DNA of 64,000 bases, from positions 2,136,001 through 2,200,000 of the forward strand of contig JAFMOC010000072.1 in assembly GCA_019802505.1 (NCBI GenBank). Direction: 5' to 3'. This DNA is from Corydoras sp. C115. Taxonomy: Eukaryota > Chordata > Actinopteri > Siluriformes > Callichthyidae. Position 1 is the stretch's first letter, and the number at the start of each line of letters is the position of its first letter. Positions 10,201 to 64,000 of this stretch are shown piece after piece. The notes under the pieces were generated by a model. It was given only the letters and a program-made list of their open reading frames with translations. It made no database searches and was not told the DNA's origin. The position numbers were made by a program, and so were the translations under genes.

Positions 10201-13200
10201 AATGCATCTCAAGAAGAAATGCATCCTGGATATGACCATTCATTCATTATCTCCCGCTTTATCCTCTATTAGGGTCGCGGTGGGGTTCCCCATGCCCATC
10301 CAGGGGAGAACGTCTCGGGCGCTGGGCAGATACACCCAGGACAGGGCGCCAATCCATCGCTGGGCACACACTCACTCACACAGACACACACTATATGGGG
10401 CAATTTTGAGATATATAATGATATTATATAAGATCGAAACCCAATCTGGGAGGAGTTTCCATGTTCTCCCCATGACCGAATGGGGTTTTTCCGACAGTCC
10501 AAAAAAATTGATTAAATGTGAATTGGCTGCTCTAAATTGCCCCAATGCAAGTTGCCCATACATAAGGTGTAAGTCTGTGTGAGTGTGTGCTCAGCGATGG
10601 ATTGGCACTCTGCCCTGGGTGTATCTGCCCAGCGCCCAAAATATTCTCCTGAGCATGGGGAACGCCAGTGAACCAAGTAGAGAATTCAATTGCAAATAAT
10701 GAGAATAGAGTTTTATTAAGGATGGGCCATTTTAAAAACATTTAGAAGGGCCAATCAGTCTTATTTTAAATGTTTTCAATTTGTAGCCTGGTAAAAGGTA
10801 AATATTTATTAGAATCAGAAACATCAGAATCAGAATACTTTATTAATCCCTGGGGGGAAATTGCAAAAGTAAGCCTCATCAGCCAATTCTAATAATTTGC
10901 CACCACTGCATAAAGTAATAAAGTGATATATTTTTGCCTACTGTACTAAGACAGAGAAGAAATGGTCCCGCATGGATGGGTGAAACATACTCATATACAC
11001 ACACAAGTTAAGTGAGCACACAACATAACAGAGTTTTTTTCTTGCCACTCTCAACTCTGATTGCCCTATGGAGGTTTCAGGCTTATAACACTGCAAAGCT
11101 GCTTTGTGACAATGTACTATTGTGAAAAAGCACTATAAAAACAAACTACTTAAACCTACTTGAACTTGTACCAAAGCGGTGGGCAGCCCTGCATATGGTG
11201 CCCAGGGAGCATTTGAGGTTAGGTGCCTTGCCCAAGGGCACTTCAATCATAGCACTTTTTGGCACCAGGAATCGAACAGGAGACCTTCAGGTCACAAGGC
11301 TTGTTCCATTACTACGTACAAGCCTACGACTTCCATGGTGGCTTAGTGCTTAGCACGTTCGCCTCTTAGCACTGGGGATTCCAGGTTTGAATCCCAATCT
11401 GGATGGAGTTTCCATGTTCTCCCCGTGCCCATGTGGGTTTCCTCCCACGGTTCAAAAACATGGATTTAATGTAAATTGAATGTTCTAAATTGCCCCATAT
11501 AGTGTAAGTAAGTGTGCCCAGTGATAGATTGGTACCCTGTCCTGGGTGTATCTGCCCAGCACCTGAAACCTTCTCCCCTGGATGGGCATGGGCAATGAAT
11601 GAAGGAATGAATGTTGCAGAGTTTTTATTTTATTTAATTTTTTTAAATCAAACTAAACTATTAGTTTATTTTCTTTTTCTTCTCATCATTCCTCTGTCAC
11701 CTCGGGTGTGCCCCAGGGCTCTGTCCTGGGACCCCTCTTATTTATCATTTATCTCCTTCCCCTTGGTACTATCTTCCGCAAATACAACATTCATTTCCAC
11801 TGTTACGCAGATGACACCCAGCTCTACCTTGCCACCAAACCCACTTCTAATCTTCCACCCTCCTACCTTACTGACTGCCTGGCTGAAAGTAAATTCAAAG
11901 TCAATGTCAAAGTCAATTCAAATTCACCAAAACTTAACAGTGATAAAACTGAGGTTCTCCTTCTTGGCACAAAATCAATTCTTTCCAAAATCGACAGTTT
12001 CTCTCTTAACATTGACAATTGTTCCGTTTCACCCTCTGCACAGGTAAAGAGTCTGGGTGTCATTCTGGATGGTACCCTCTCGTTTCAATCACACATCAAC
12101 AACATCACCCGGTCTGCCTACTTCCACCTTCGCAACATTAACCGTCTTCGCCCCTCTCTTACCCCTCATGCTGCCGCCATTCTTGTTCATAGTCTCGTCA
12201 CCTCGCGATTAGATTACTGCAAATCTCTTCTTTTCGGTCTCACCCACAAATCTCTCCATAAGCTTCAACTGGTCCAGAATTCAGCTGCTCGCATCATCAC
12301 CAAAACCCCCAGTTTCCACCACATCACTCCTGTCCTCCAACAGCTTCACCGGCTCCCGGTCAAGTTCCGCATCAATTATAAAATCCTTCTGCTCACCTTT
12401 AAAGCCATTCACAACCTGTCTCCACCATATCTCTCCTCTCTTCTACAGGTTGTAGTTCCATCTCGCTCCCTCCGATCATCCTCCTCTATCCTCCTGACTG
12501 TCCCCACTGCTCGCCTGACCACCATGGGGTACAGAGCTTTCAGCCGCTCTGCTCCCCAACTTTGGAACTCTTTACCACCTGACATAAGACACATCACCTC
12601 ACTTTCACAATTCAAATCCGCACTCAAAACTCACCTGTTTAAACTGGCCTTCTCCATCTGATCATTTTTTTTATTTTAACATACTTTTAATATGTTGTGT
12701 GTTCTATGTCTTGTTTTTATTTTATACTTATTTGCACTTTTGTACGGTGTCCTTGAGTGACAGGAAGGCGCCTATAAAATAAATGTTGTATTATTCATTT
12801 TCATTCATTATCTCCCGCTTTATCCTCTATTAGGGTCGCGCTGGGGTTCCCCTTGCCCATCCAGGGGAGAACGTCTCGGGCGCTGGGCAGATAGACCCAG
12901 GACAGGGCGCCAATCCATCGCTGGGCACACACTCACTCACACAGACACACTCTATATGGGGCAATTTGGAGAACTCAATTGACTTGATCCATGTTTTTGG
13001 ACTGTGGGAGGAAACCGGAGAACCCGGAGGAAACCCACGCAGACACGGGGAGAACATGGAAACTCCACCCAGATGGGGATTCGAACCGGGAATCCCTAGC
13101 GCTGAGAGGAGAACATGCTAAACACTAAGCCACCGTGCCGCCTGTATTATTATTATTAATTTTAAAAAATGTCTTAGGACTGAACAGGAGCTAAAGCACA

Positions 13201-13434
13201 AAGCTATTTTGTTTTTATTTGTTGCAAAATGTAAACCTAGTCCAAAACATTCCATTTAGCATCACGTGAGACAAGTACAGTCCATTGATTGACAGACTCT
13301 CGGTTTCCATGGAGATGTAACATACCGAATTGTCGCCGGCTTTTCTTGTGTAGGATCTTGCTGAGAAACTGGCGGCTCTCTTGGCTCCGGTACCAGTCTG
13401 CTATGATTACTGATCCAGGAGTGACCCCCGCCAT
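6969..13434 (-). CDS. cplane2: CPLANE2/RSG1 ciliary small GTPase, whole gene span
   Basis: Complete gene, five coding exons: 13434-13326, 9814-9662, 8755-8631, 8542-8406 and 7200-6969. All junctions are GT-AG and join in frame to 251 residues (human about 258). CPLANE2 (REM2- and Rab-like GTPase 1) works with CPLANE1, INTU, FUZ and WDPCP at the basal body to load IFT-A and build cilia. Visible motifs: P-loop GKSGVGKTS at residues 61-69, switch region ETTG at 85-88, G3-like WDCGE at 114-118, G4-like TKFD at 174-177, and a C-terminal LAENLWHQD that matches the family. Intron 1 (about 3.5 kb) is packed with SINE pieces and an L2 fragment in the opposite orientation. The gene converges with hspb7-like; its 5' end points toward the intergenic space before cadps. 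Confidence 0.94.
7515..7618 (+). mobile_element. SINE fragment inside cplane2 intron 4
   Basis: A degraded tRNA-like piece (GTAACCTGAAGGTTCAATTCC, then CTAACCCCAATTGCTCCC) belonging to the dispersed SINE family seen complete at 61390-61660. It lies back to back with an L2-tailed SINE. Confidence 0.5.
7619..7821 (-). mobile_element. tRNA-derived SINE with L2-type tail
   Basis: Minus-orientation copy. It reads from the tail (CGCTTTTATCCAAAGCGACTT) to the tRNA-like head (GGATTTGAACC and CTGAGCTACCGCGCCC). Located in cplane2 intron 4. Confidence 0.8.
7990..8322 (-). mobile_element. V-SINE/DANA-like SINE, diverged
   Basis: Diverged copy in cplane2 intron 4. The flanks share TGTGAATGTT (about 7974-7983 and 8324-8335), consistent with a target duplication. 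Confidence 0.75.
8406..8542 (-). CDS. cplane2: cplane2 exon 4
   Basis: Encodes SCNEEVDAVLFLFSFTD, TSFEDVSSQM and RVVRLVVGTK. The last codon is split and is completed in exon 5 to give the G4-like TKFD. 137 nt, phases 0 to 2, acceptor TTAG, donor GTATCC. Confidence 0.93.
8631..8755 (-). CDS. cplane2: cplane2 exon 3, G3 region
   Basis: Encodes IETRVVFWPVKLRENNRM and KLWDCGENAMRRFDHML. WDCGE replaces the usual WDTAGQ of Ras-like GTPases, as in other CPLANE2 proteins. 125 nt, phases 1 to 0, acceptor AAAG, donor GTGACG. Confidence 0.94.
8790..9020. repeat. Dispersed repeat shared with 41750-41950
   Basis: The reverse complement of this block resembles 41759-41935 closely. Shared words include TTTTATAAAAGCAATAAGG, GGTTGTGCATTA and TCAAACCTTGTTTTT. 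I do not know the family. It lies in cplane2 intron 2, close to the exon 3 acceptor. Confidence 0.6.
9662..9814 (-). CDS. cplane2: cplane2 exon 2, P-loop
   Basis: Encodes LLKAPVMLPHLHVDTVRYK, then VFLSGKSGVGKTSLAARLAG and the switch start HYETT. The Walker A motif is intact, so GTP binding is expected. 153 nt, phases 1 to 1, acceptor TTCAG, donor GTACAG. Confidence 0.94.
9815..10240. other. cplane2 intron 1, 3' part, no feature seen
   Basis: AT-rich intronic sequence. The first bases upstream of exon 2 include the pyrimidine-rich acceptor tract. Nothing else recognised. Confidence 0.4.
10241..10410 (-). mobile_element. V-SINE, truncated
   Basis: Tail half of a minus-orientation copy, broken at about 10410 within the GGGGCAATTTTGAG word. 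Confidence 0.8.
10430..10665 (+). mobile_element. V-SINE, truncated and diverged
   Basis: Plus-orientation copy lacking the tRNA-like head and most of the tail. It faces the truncated minus copy just before it, tail outward on both sides. Confidence 0.75.
10812..10865 (+). repeat. Dispersed repeat fragment
   Basis: Contains ATCAGAATCAGAATACTTT and TTAATCCCTGGGGGGAAATTG, a motif common in fish genomes and repeated in diverged form at about 4487. Confidence 0.5.
11148..11333 (-). mobile_element. Third SINE-like family, diverged copy
   Basis: Contains GGTGCCTTGCCCAAGGGCAC and ACCTTCAGGTCACAAGGCTTG, shared with 19515-19690 and 61390-61660. Read on the minus strand, the last part resembles a tRNA-type promoter head. 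Confidence 0.6.
11334..11612 (+). mobile_element. V-SINE with internal deletions
   Basis: Starts CATGGTGGCTTAGTGCTTAGC and ends in an AATGAATGAAGG-type tail. Missing part of the core and of the 3' body. Confidence 0.8.
11690..12795 (+). mobile_element. L2/Rex1-like LINE, 3' end of reverse transcriptase ORF
   Basis: A 5'-truncated non-LTR retrotransposon. An open frame of about 317 codons (11708-12661) carries the reverse-transcriptase motifs PQGSVLGPLLF and YADDTQLY, then DKTEVLLLG, VKSLGVILD, LDYCKSLLFGL, SAARIITKT and the family-typical end LPPDIRHITSLSQFKSAL. After the stop comes a short 3' UTR ending AGGCGCCTATAAAATAAATG with an ATT tail. Only the C-terminal part of the polymerase is present, so it is immobile. 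The long open frame implies a fairly recent insertion. It lies in cplane2 intron 1, opposite to the host gene. The exact clade (L2 versus Rex1) is not certain. Confidence 0.9.
12796..13143 (-). mobile_element. V-SINE, full length, in the L2 tail
   Basis: Near-consensus minus copy inserted exactly in the ATT-rich tail of the L2 fragment; TATTATT lies on both sides. Confidence 0.9.
13303..13316 (+). promoter_or_regulatory. Candidate RFX X-box beside cplane2 exon 1
   Basis: GTTTCCATGGAGAT; on the minus strand ATCTCC-AT-GGAAAC, which fits the X-box pattern RYYNYY-N2-RRNRAC. It begins about 9 bp inside intron 1. Ciliary genes are commonly driven by RFX factors through such sites close to the transcription start, so this suits cplane2. 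A pattern match alone is weak evidence. Confidence 0.5.
13326..13434 (-). CDS. cplane2: cplane2 exon 1
   Basis: Starts MAGVTPGSVIIADWY and ends with RRQFG split across the junction. The PGSV..W pattern and the basic RRxFG end match the human N-terminus. 109 nt, out-phase 1, donor GTATGT. A second, longer overlapping frame starts upstream but does not match the family. Confidence 0.92.
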
Positions 13435-13504
13435 TCCTCCAGATTACAACATTACCGACCACATCATCCACGAGCCCACACGCGGGTCATACTTCTGCTT
13501 CTAG

Positions 13505-13659
13505 AGCACACAGACTGGTAAACTAGTTTACTAATATGGTGAATTACCTCCACCTACTGCACTGGATGATGAAGACAGTTCTAGAAAAAGATGATGCTTT
13601 ATTGTCCCATCATGGGGAATTCATTTTGTCTCAGCAGCAAAGGAACAGTAAGTTAAAAT
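13505..13659. other. cplane2 5' flank
   Basis: Short upstream region. A fragment near 13590-13645 (TTTATTGTCCCATCATGGGG) looks like a dispersed repeat piece. No core promoter motif was recognised. Confidence 0.35.
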
Positions 13660-13857
13660 TCATTCATTCATTCATTATCTCCCGCTTCAATTGACTTGAT
13701 CCATGTTTTTGGACTGTGGGAGGAAACCGGAGAACCCGGAGGAAACCCACGCAGACACGGGGAGAACATGGAAACTCTACCCAGATGGGGATTCGAACCG
13801 GGAATCCCTAGCGCTGAGAGGCGAACGTGCTAAACCACTAAGCCACCATGCCACCCT
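13660..13857 (-). mobile_element. V-SINE, internally deleted
   Basis: Tail and head are present but about 150 bp of body is missing: TCTCCCGCTT runs straight into CAATTGACTTGATCC. Confidence 0.85.
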
Positions 13858-13865
13858 ATATATAT

Positions 13866-14143
13866 ACATTCATTCATTATTTTCCGCTTTATCCTATATT
13901 TGGGTTGCGATGGGGTTCCCCATGCTCATCCAGGGGAGAACGTTTCGGGCGCTGGGCAGATACACCCAGGACAGTGCGCCAATCCATCGCTGGGCACACA
14001 CTCACTCACACAGACACACTCTATATGGGGCAATTTGGAGAACTCAATTGACTTGATCCATGTTTTTGGACTGTGGGAGGAAACCGGAGAACCCGGAGGA
14101 AACCCACGTGGACACGCAGAGAACATGGAAACTCCACCCAGAT

Positions 14144-14145
<2 letters not shown>
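13866..14145 (-). mobile_element. V-SINE, head replaced by (TA)n
   Basis: Minus copy whose tRNA-like head is missing; the sequence passes from CCACCCAGATGG directly into a TA repeat. Confidence 0.85.

Positions 14146-14196
<51 letters not shown>
14145..14196. repeat. (TA)n microsatellite
   Basis: About 26 TA units at the broken end of a V-SINE. Confidence 0.95.
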
Positions 14197-14204
<8 letters not shown>

Positions 14205-14329
14205 CCCGAGTAGACGATTAAGCAAAAGATAATGGATGAAAATAAACTGTTATTAGTATTAATATACTAGCTATTATTTTCATTAGAATTAAATATTAAT
14301 TAATTATTATTGCTTAACTGTTAGTAAAT

Positions 14330-14380
14330 ATTACATTTACATTACATTTAGTCATTTAGCAGACAAATGAAAACATTACA
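14330..14380 (-). mobile_element. L2-tailed SINE tail fragment
   Basis: TTTACATTACATTTAGTCATT and AGCAGAC are the tail of the L2-tailed SINE family; the body is absent. Confidence 0.5.
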
Positions 14381-14451
14381 AGTCAGAAGTTATACAGAAA
14401 ACCAACTATACTGTAAAATCATCAAACCTGATTGTTATTTGATGCTGCGCG

Positions 14452-14470
14452 CCCCCCCCCCCCCCCCCCC
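14452..14470 (+). repeat. poly-C tract (C19)
   Basis: Run of 19 cytosines preceded by GCGCG. Confidence 0.95.
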
Positions 14471-15303
14471 TACACATGAACACAAATAAAAGATCATTAA
14501 TATAGTTAAATGCATTGCAAAATAAACGTGTTAACCAATTTATTCATTTACAAACAAATTAATACATTTTGATCATTAAATCAGAAATTATTCTTTTGTA
14601 CAGTTCTCCTTTTATTGCTGATTTCTGCAACTAAATGTATTTATTCATTTTGTATTTCCACGTATTTACATATTAAAGTACTGAACGGACCGAAGGCAAA
14701 AACAGTTCCAGAGGATTTTTTTAAATGCGATGCTGCAATTCCAAAACCAAACACTAGGTGTATTTAAGGTCACAATTTAAGATCGTTTGTTGTGACATTC
14801 TGCCGCATCGGTTATGATCATATTTAACGGATTTAAGCAGGTGGAATGTAGCGCTGCAGTCCAGTAAACAAGACTTTAGTCTTTAACAAGAGATGTCTTC
14901 CTTTATCTAGCCAATAATAATAAATAATGTCAACATTCCTAGCAATGGATATGCTCTTAGCATTATGGGAAATGTAGTTTGTATGATGAATTTCCTCATG
15001 GTGGGATTAATTAAGGTTGTGTCGTATCTTTTTCCAGTTTCAGCCAGACGTCTGCTATTCAAAAACATGTTAATATGTTGATCTTTTTTTAATAAGACAT
15101 GTAAGCACCAGTAGGTCACAAGGTTGTTAAGAAGTCTGCTAAATTAGCCATTCATGTTAATGTCACACAAAGTAACTAATGTTCGTTAGAGATCAAGTTA
15201 AAGCTTAAATGATTGTTACTGTTTCTGTCACAAGTCACTAATCCATTGCAAAGGCTCATGTCACATAGGATTTGTGGCTCATGGCACTATTAAGTGGTAT
15301 TAC
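14471..15303. other. Intergenic, no feature seen
   Basis: AT-rich sequence between cplane2 and cadps. I recognise no exon, RNA gene or repeat. Confidence 0.4.
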
Positions 15304-15531
15304 ATTCATTCATTCATTTGTTCATTATTCATTCATTCATTATCTCCCGCTTTATCCTCTATTAGGGTCGCGGTGGGGTTCCCCATGCCCATCCAGGGGA
15401 GAACATCTCGGGCGCTGGGCAGATACACCCAGGACAGGGCGCCAATCCATCGCTGGGCACACACTCACTCACACAGACACACTCTATCTAGCGCTGAGAG
15501 GCGAACGTGCTAACCACTAAGCCACCGTGCA
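15304..15531 (-). mobile_element. V-SINE, internally deleted
   Basis: The core is missing: CACACTCTAT joins directly to CTAGCGCTGAGAGG. Head and tail are near consensus. Confidence 0.85.
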
Positions 15532-15830
15532 ATTTGTTCATTATTTTCCGCTTAATCATCTATTATGGTTGTGGAGGGGTGGTTCCCATGCCCATCCACA
15601 AGAAAACTATTCGGACGCTGGTCAGATACACCCAGAATAAGGTGCTAATTCATCAGCCAATTTAAAGCATTCAATTTATCTTGAATCCATGTTTTCGGAC
15701 TGTGGGAGGAAAGCGAAAGAACCCGAAGGAAATCCACACGGAGACAGGGAGAACATGGAAACTCCTCCAAGATTGGGAATCGAACCTGATTCCATAAGAC
15801 TGAGAGGCTGAACACTAAGCCACATTGGCT
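15532..15830 (-). mobile_element. V-SINE, old diverged copy
   Basis: Clearly more diverged than its neighbour in the same orientation, so this is a second, older insertion rather than a duplication. Confidence 0.7.
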
Positions 15831-16621
15831 TATATTAACTCATGTTAGCTGGACAATCAGAATACTAAACATTTTACTTGTACGTATGACAGGTAAATTT
15901 ACATGTCCGTGCTCAGAGGATTAGCAAAATCAAATATTTCTGTGTTTTATTACAATTTATATTAATGTGCCAAAATCTTTGGAATCGGATTGGATTCATG
16001 ACCAGTGTGCAGCCTAACTAAATAAGAGCAAAAGTTTTTTAAATGATATTCAAAATATATATATTTTATTTTTATAGTAATAAGCAGTCACTCGGATCAT
16101 TTCATTTGTGATGTATCATGCATATTACAGCAATCTAATGACTCTAATAATAATTAAGCTAAATAATAACTTCAGGCTACATTGAAGGGTAAAAAAGAAA
16201 GATGAAGCGATAGATAAACCTTTCAGTTTCAGTTTTAAAGTTGTAGGAATGCCAATCTAACTAATCAATTAGTGGAATTTAATTTTATGCAATTAATCTG
16301 ATATTTCATTAGAAATATCAAATTAATTGCATAAATAAAGACTAAAGCGTGTCTGTGTGCGTGGTCTCTAATCAAATCCACACCGTTGCTTTGAAACCAC
16401 AACATTTGATATACTTTTCGAGACTCTGCAGAGGTTTATGTACTTTTTACAACCACCAGGGAGTGGCTCCAGATGTTTCGCCGCCTCTATGCAGTTCAAG
16501 CAGCAACACCAGTGATGGTGTTCATGAACGTGATCATGAGTGGCTAATGCTATTGTGCACAGGGGAAACTTATTTTAAAGTTGTGTTGACATGTGGACAT
16601 TGTTAAAGGACATTTTTCATA
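15831..16621. other. Intergenic, no feature seen
   Basis: Includes an 85-codon frame at 16349 that resembles no protein I know. A near-palindromic AATTAATCTGATATTTCATT patch lies at 16290-16335. Otherwise unremarkable. Confidence 0.35.
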
Positions 16622-16634
16622 AGGCAGATAACAT

Positions 16635-16983
16635 TCATTCATTCATTATCTCCCACTTTATCCTCTATTAGGGTCGCGGTGGGGTTCCCCATGCCCATCC
16701 AGGGGAGAACGTCTCGGGTGCTGGGCAGATAGACCCAGGACAGGGCAGCAATCCATCGCTGGGCACACACTCACTCACACAGACACACTCTTTATGGGGC
16801 AATTTTAAGAATTCAATTGACTTGATCCATGTTTTTTGGACTGTGGGAGGAAACCGGAGAACCCGGAGGAAACCCACGCAGACACGGGGAGAACATGGAA
16901 ACTCCACCCAGATGGGGATTCAAACCGGGAATCCCTAGTGCTGAGAGGAGAACATGCTAACCACTAAGCCACCGTGCCGCCAC
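16635..16983 (-). mobile_element. V-SINE, full length
   Basis: Exact 13-bp target duplication AGGCAGATAACAT at 16622-16634 and 16984-16996. Confidence 0.92.
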
Positions 16984-17162
16984 AGGCAGATAACATGTTA
17001 ATTATAAATATGACACCTTTAGCAGATGTCACCAATCACATAATTGAAGTTGTGTTGTTTTTATGTTTGCATTGGATTATTTTTATATCAAATTGGGTTG
17101 AATGCAATAAATTGCAAACCATTCTCAATCAACAGATGCAGCACATGTATTGTACAGTTATC

Positions 17163-17168
17163 TTTATT
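17163..17168 (-). terminator. cadps: Candidate cadps polyadenylation signal
   Basis: AATAAA on the minus strand about 1.2 kb past the cadps stop codon. It would give a 3' UTR that includes the AAT microsatellite at 17400. Only the hexamer supports it. Confidence 0.3.
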
Positions 17169-17399
17169 GAGAGGCAACAGCTCTTGCATATAACAACTGT
17201 TGGCTTTTATAAGGCAAACGCAAGAATGAATCCACCAGCTAATGACACAGAAAAAAAGCGCTTCTGGAGGCATGCAGTGATGGCTCAGAGTGCAATGTAC
17301 AGCAGTTTATATACAGAACAATAACGAACCTCTCCCTGATGGCACATATCTCTGGTAATGCAAATAATAAACCAAAATGCCTTTGATGGAACATAAATA

Positions 17400-17401
17400 A
17401 C

Positions 17402-17467
<66 letters not shown>

Positions 17468-17535
17468 ATAATAATAATAACAATAATAATAATAATAACA
17501 ATAATAATAATAATTATTATTATTATTATTAATAT
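17400..17535. repeat. (AAT)n microsatellite
   Basis: Long run of AAT triplets with a few AAC interruptions, ending in ATT triplets that make it partly self-complementary. Probably in the cadps 3' UTR or just beyond. Confidence 0.95.
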
Positions 17536-18407
17536 TATTATAAGGAAAAAATATATTCTCGTTTGTGAAACTGAACTGAACTGAACAAAAATAAATTATT
17601 TTGTGGTCATCACTGGCATTTAAACTAAAATATGTATCCTATAAGGTATCAAAATGGAGCTAAGAGAATATTGCCTTTCTAGAATACCAATTTCATATGC
17701 GTGACAATGTGAGACAATGGCTTGCAACATAAGATCCTCCTAAGAGTCACAGAGCCTTGGAACAAGTAAACAAAAACAAAAAACCCAAACTGTTACACTT
17801 GTATGAGAATGTGCAGACACAGAGGACATTTACAGATAACTTTTAACTTAAGTACAGTTTCGTTTACAATTTTGAAGCAGTTGGCATCCACTTTATATAA
17901 ACAGACAAGACAAAGAAAAAGATCCTTACACTCATCATTACGACAATGTACCATTAATGTATGTAAGAGTACGTCAAAGAAGCGCCATATATGTTATCGC
18001 ATTGGACAGGGACACACCTAATAATCTTACTCGACATCGTCAAACAGATGGTACTCCATATTGCTTAGGAACACAGAGAAATAAAGTCCCAAATAAACAA
18101 GTCCAAAGTTTTTTTTTTGTTTTGTTATTTCTTTTTCATTCTTTATAGTATAATCGCCCCACAGCTAAAACAGCACGTCATGATCAAGTAACTCTGTTTT
18201 CTCTTCGTTTTTTTAACTATCATTTTCTAGATTTTAGCTCTGTTTGTGGACATTTCGAGTGAATGATGTGATGTCCTAAGGTAACTAAGTGGAGTATTTA
18301 GAGTGGGTACATGCATCTTCTGTTATCAGGCAATGATGGAATAGGACAGAGTGGTGTAGGGGGCAAGTAGGGGGACAGGTTTAGGGTACATCTGGTGGCT
18401 TGTTGCT

Positions 18408-63710
<45,303 letters not shown>

Positions 63711-64000
63711 CTATAACGAAAAACAGATGATACTGTATATGAATGAAATTTAAACATATTTTTAAATAGTATTCTTTGTAAACTACATTAAAAAAGACAC
63801 ATTTAATAAAAACTAATTTAATGTGCTTCCATTACAAAATATGTAACTTCAGGAATAATTTCCATTAGGATTGCTCAAAAATGGACTAAGGAAGAACATA
63901 AATATAATGTACTAGTTTATATTTTTACACAGGCCCATTTCATGGGTGTTGTGAGGAAAAGCATACATTATTAAAATTTTGAAATCTGAATGTTTAACAT
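63711..64000. other. cadps intron at right edge
   Basis: AT-rich intron; the upstream exons, with the C2 domain, lie beyond the edge. Confidence 0.5.

Overview
The window is vertebrate nuclear DNA, almost certainly from a ray-finned fish. It is AT-rich and dominated by introns with GT-AG splicing. It is crowded with tRNA-derived SINEs of the V-SINE/DANA type known from teleosts, plus L2-tailed SINEs, an L2-type LINE fragment, a Tc1-like fossil and fold-back elements. An otophysan (catfish, characin or cyprinid relative) would fit, but the sequence does not settle the species. No bacterial genes, CRISPR arrays or operons are present.

Four protein-coding genes are supported, all recognised from conserved peptides and consistent splice phases. 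(1) The first coding exon of wdr82 lies on the minus strand at 1941-2101, inside a GC-rich promoter island; the rest of the gene lies off the left edge. (2) An hspb7-like small heat-shock protein gene on the plus strand has its alpha-crystallin exons at 6257-6373 and 6510-6677. (3) cplane2 (rsg1), a ciliary small-GTPase gene, is complete on the minus strand in five coding exons (13434 to 6969), giving 251 residues; it converges with the hspb7-like gene. (4) cadps (CAPS1) on the minus strand fills 18408-63710 with 21 coding exons. They join in frame into 841 residues, from the PH domain through the MHD/MUN region to the acidic C-terminus; the 5' half lies off the right edge.

Layout: 1-4400 is wdr82 exon 1, a large perfect palindrome, a 1.2-kb triplet satellite and SINEs. 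4400-13500 holds hspb7-like and cplane2, whose first intron carries an L2 fragment. 13500-18400 is intergenic, with SINEs and the probable cadps 3' UTR. 18400-64000 is cadps exons separated by repeat-filled introns.

The genes are not an operon. They act in H3K4 methylation and transcription termination (WDR82), chaperoning (HSPB7-like), ciliogenesis (CPLANE2) and dense-core vesicle priming (CADPS). hspb7 and cplane2 are also neighbours on human 1p36, while WDR82 and CADPS are both on human 3p, so the window joins two human blocks. The most interesting items are a candidate 12-nt microexon in cadps, two perfect long inverted repeats, an RFX-type X-box beside cplane2 exon 1, a solo LTR with exact target duplication, and a direct repeat flanking a cadps coding exon. 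I did not find a convincing wholly new biological system.
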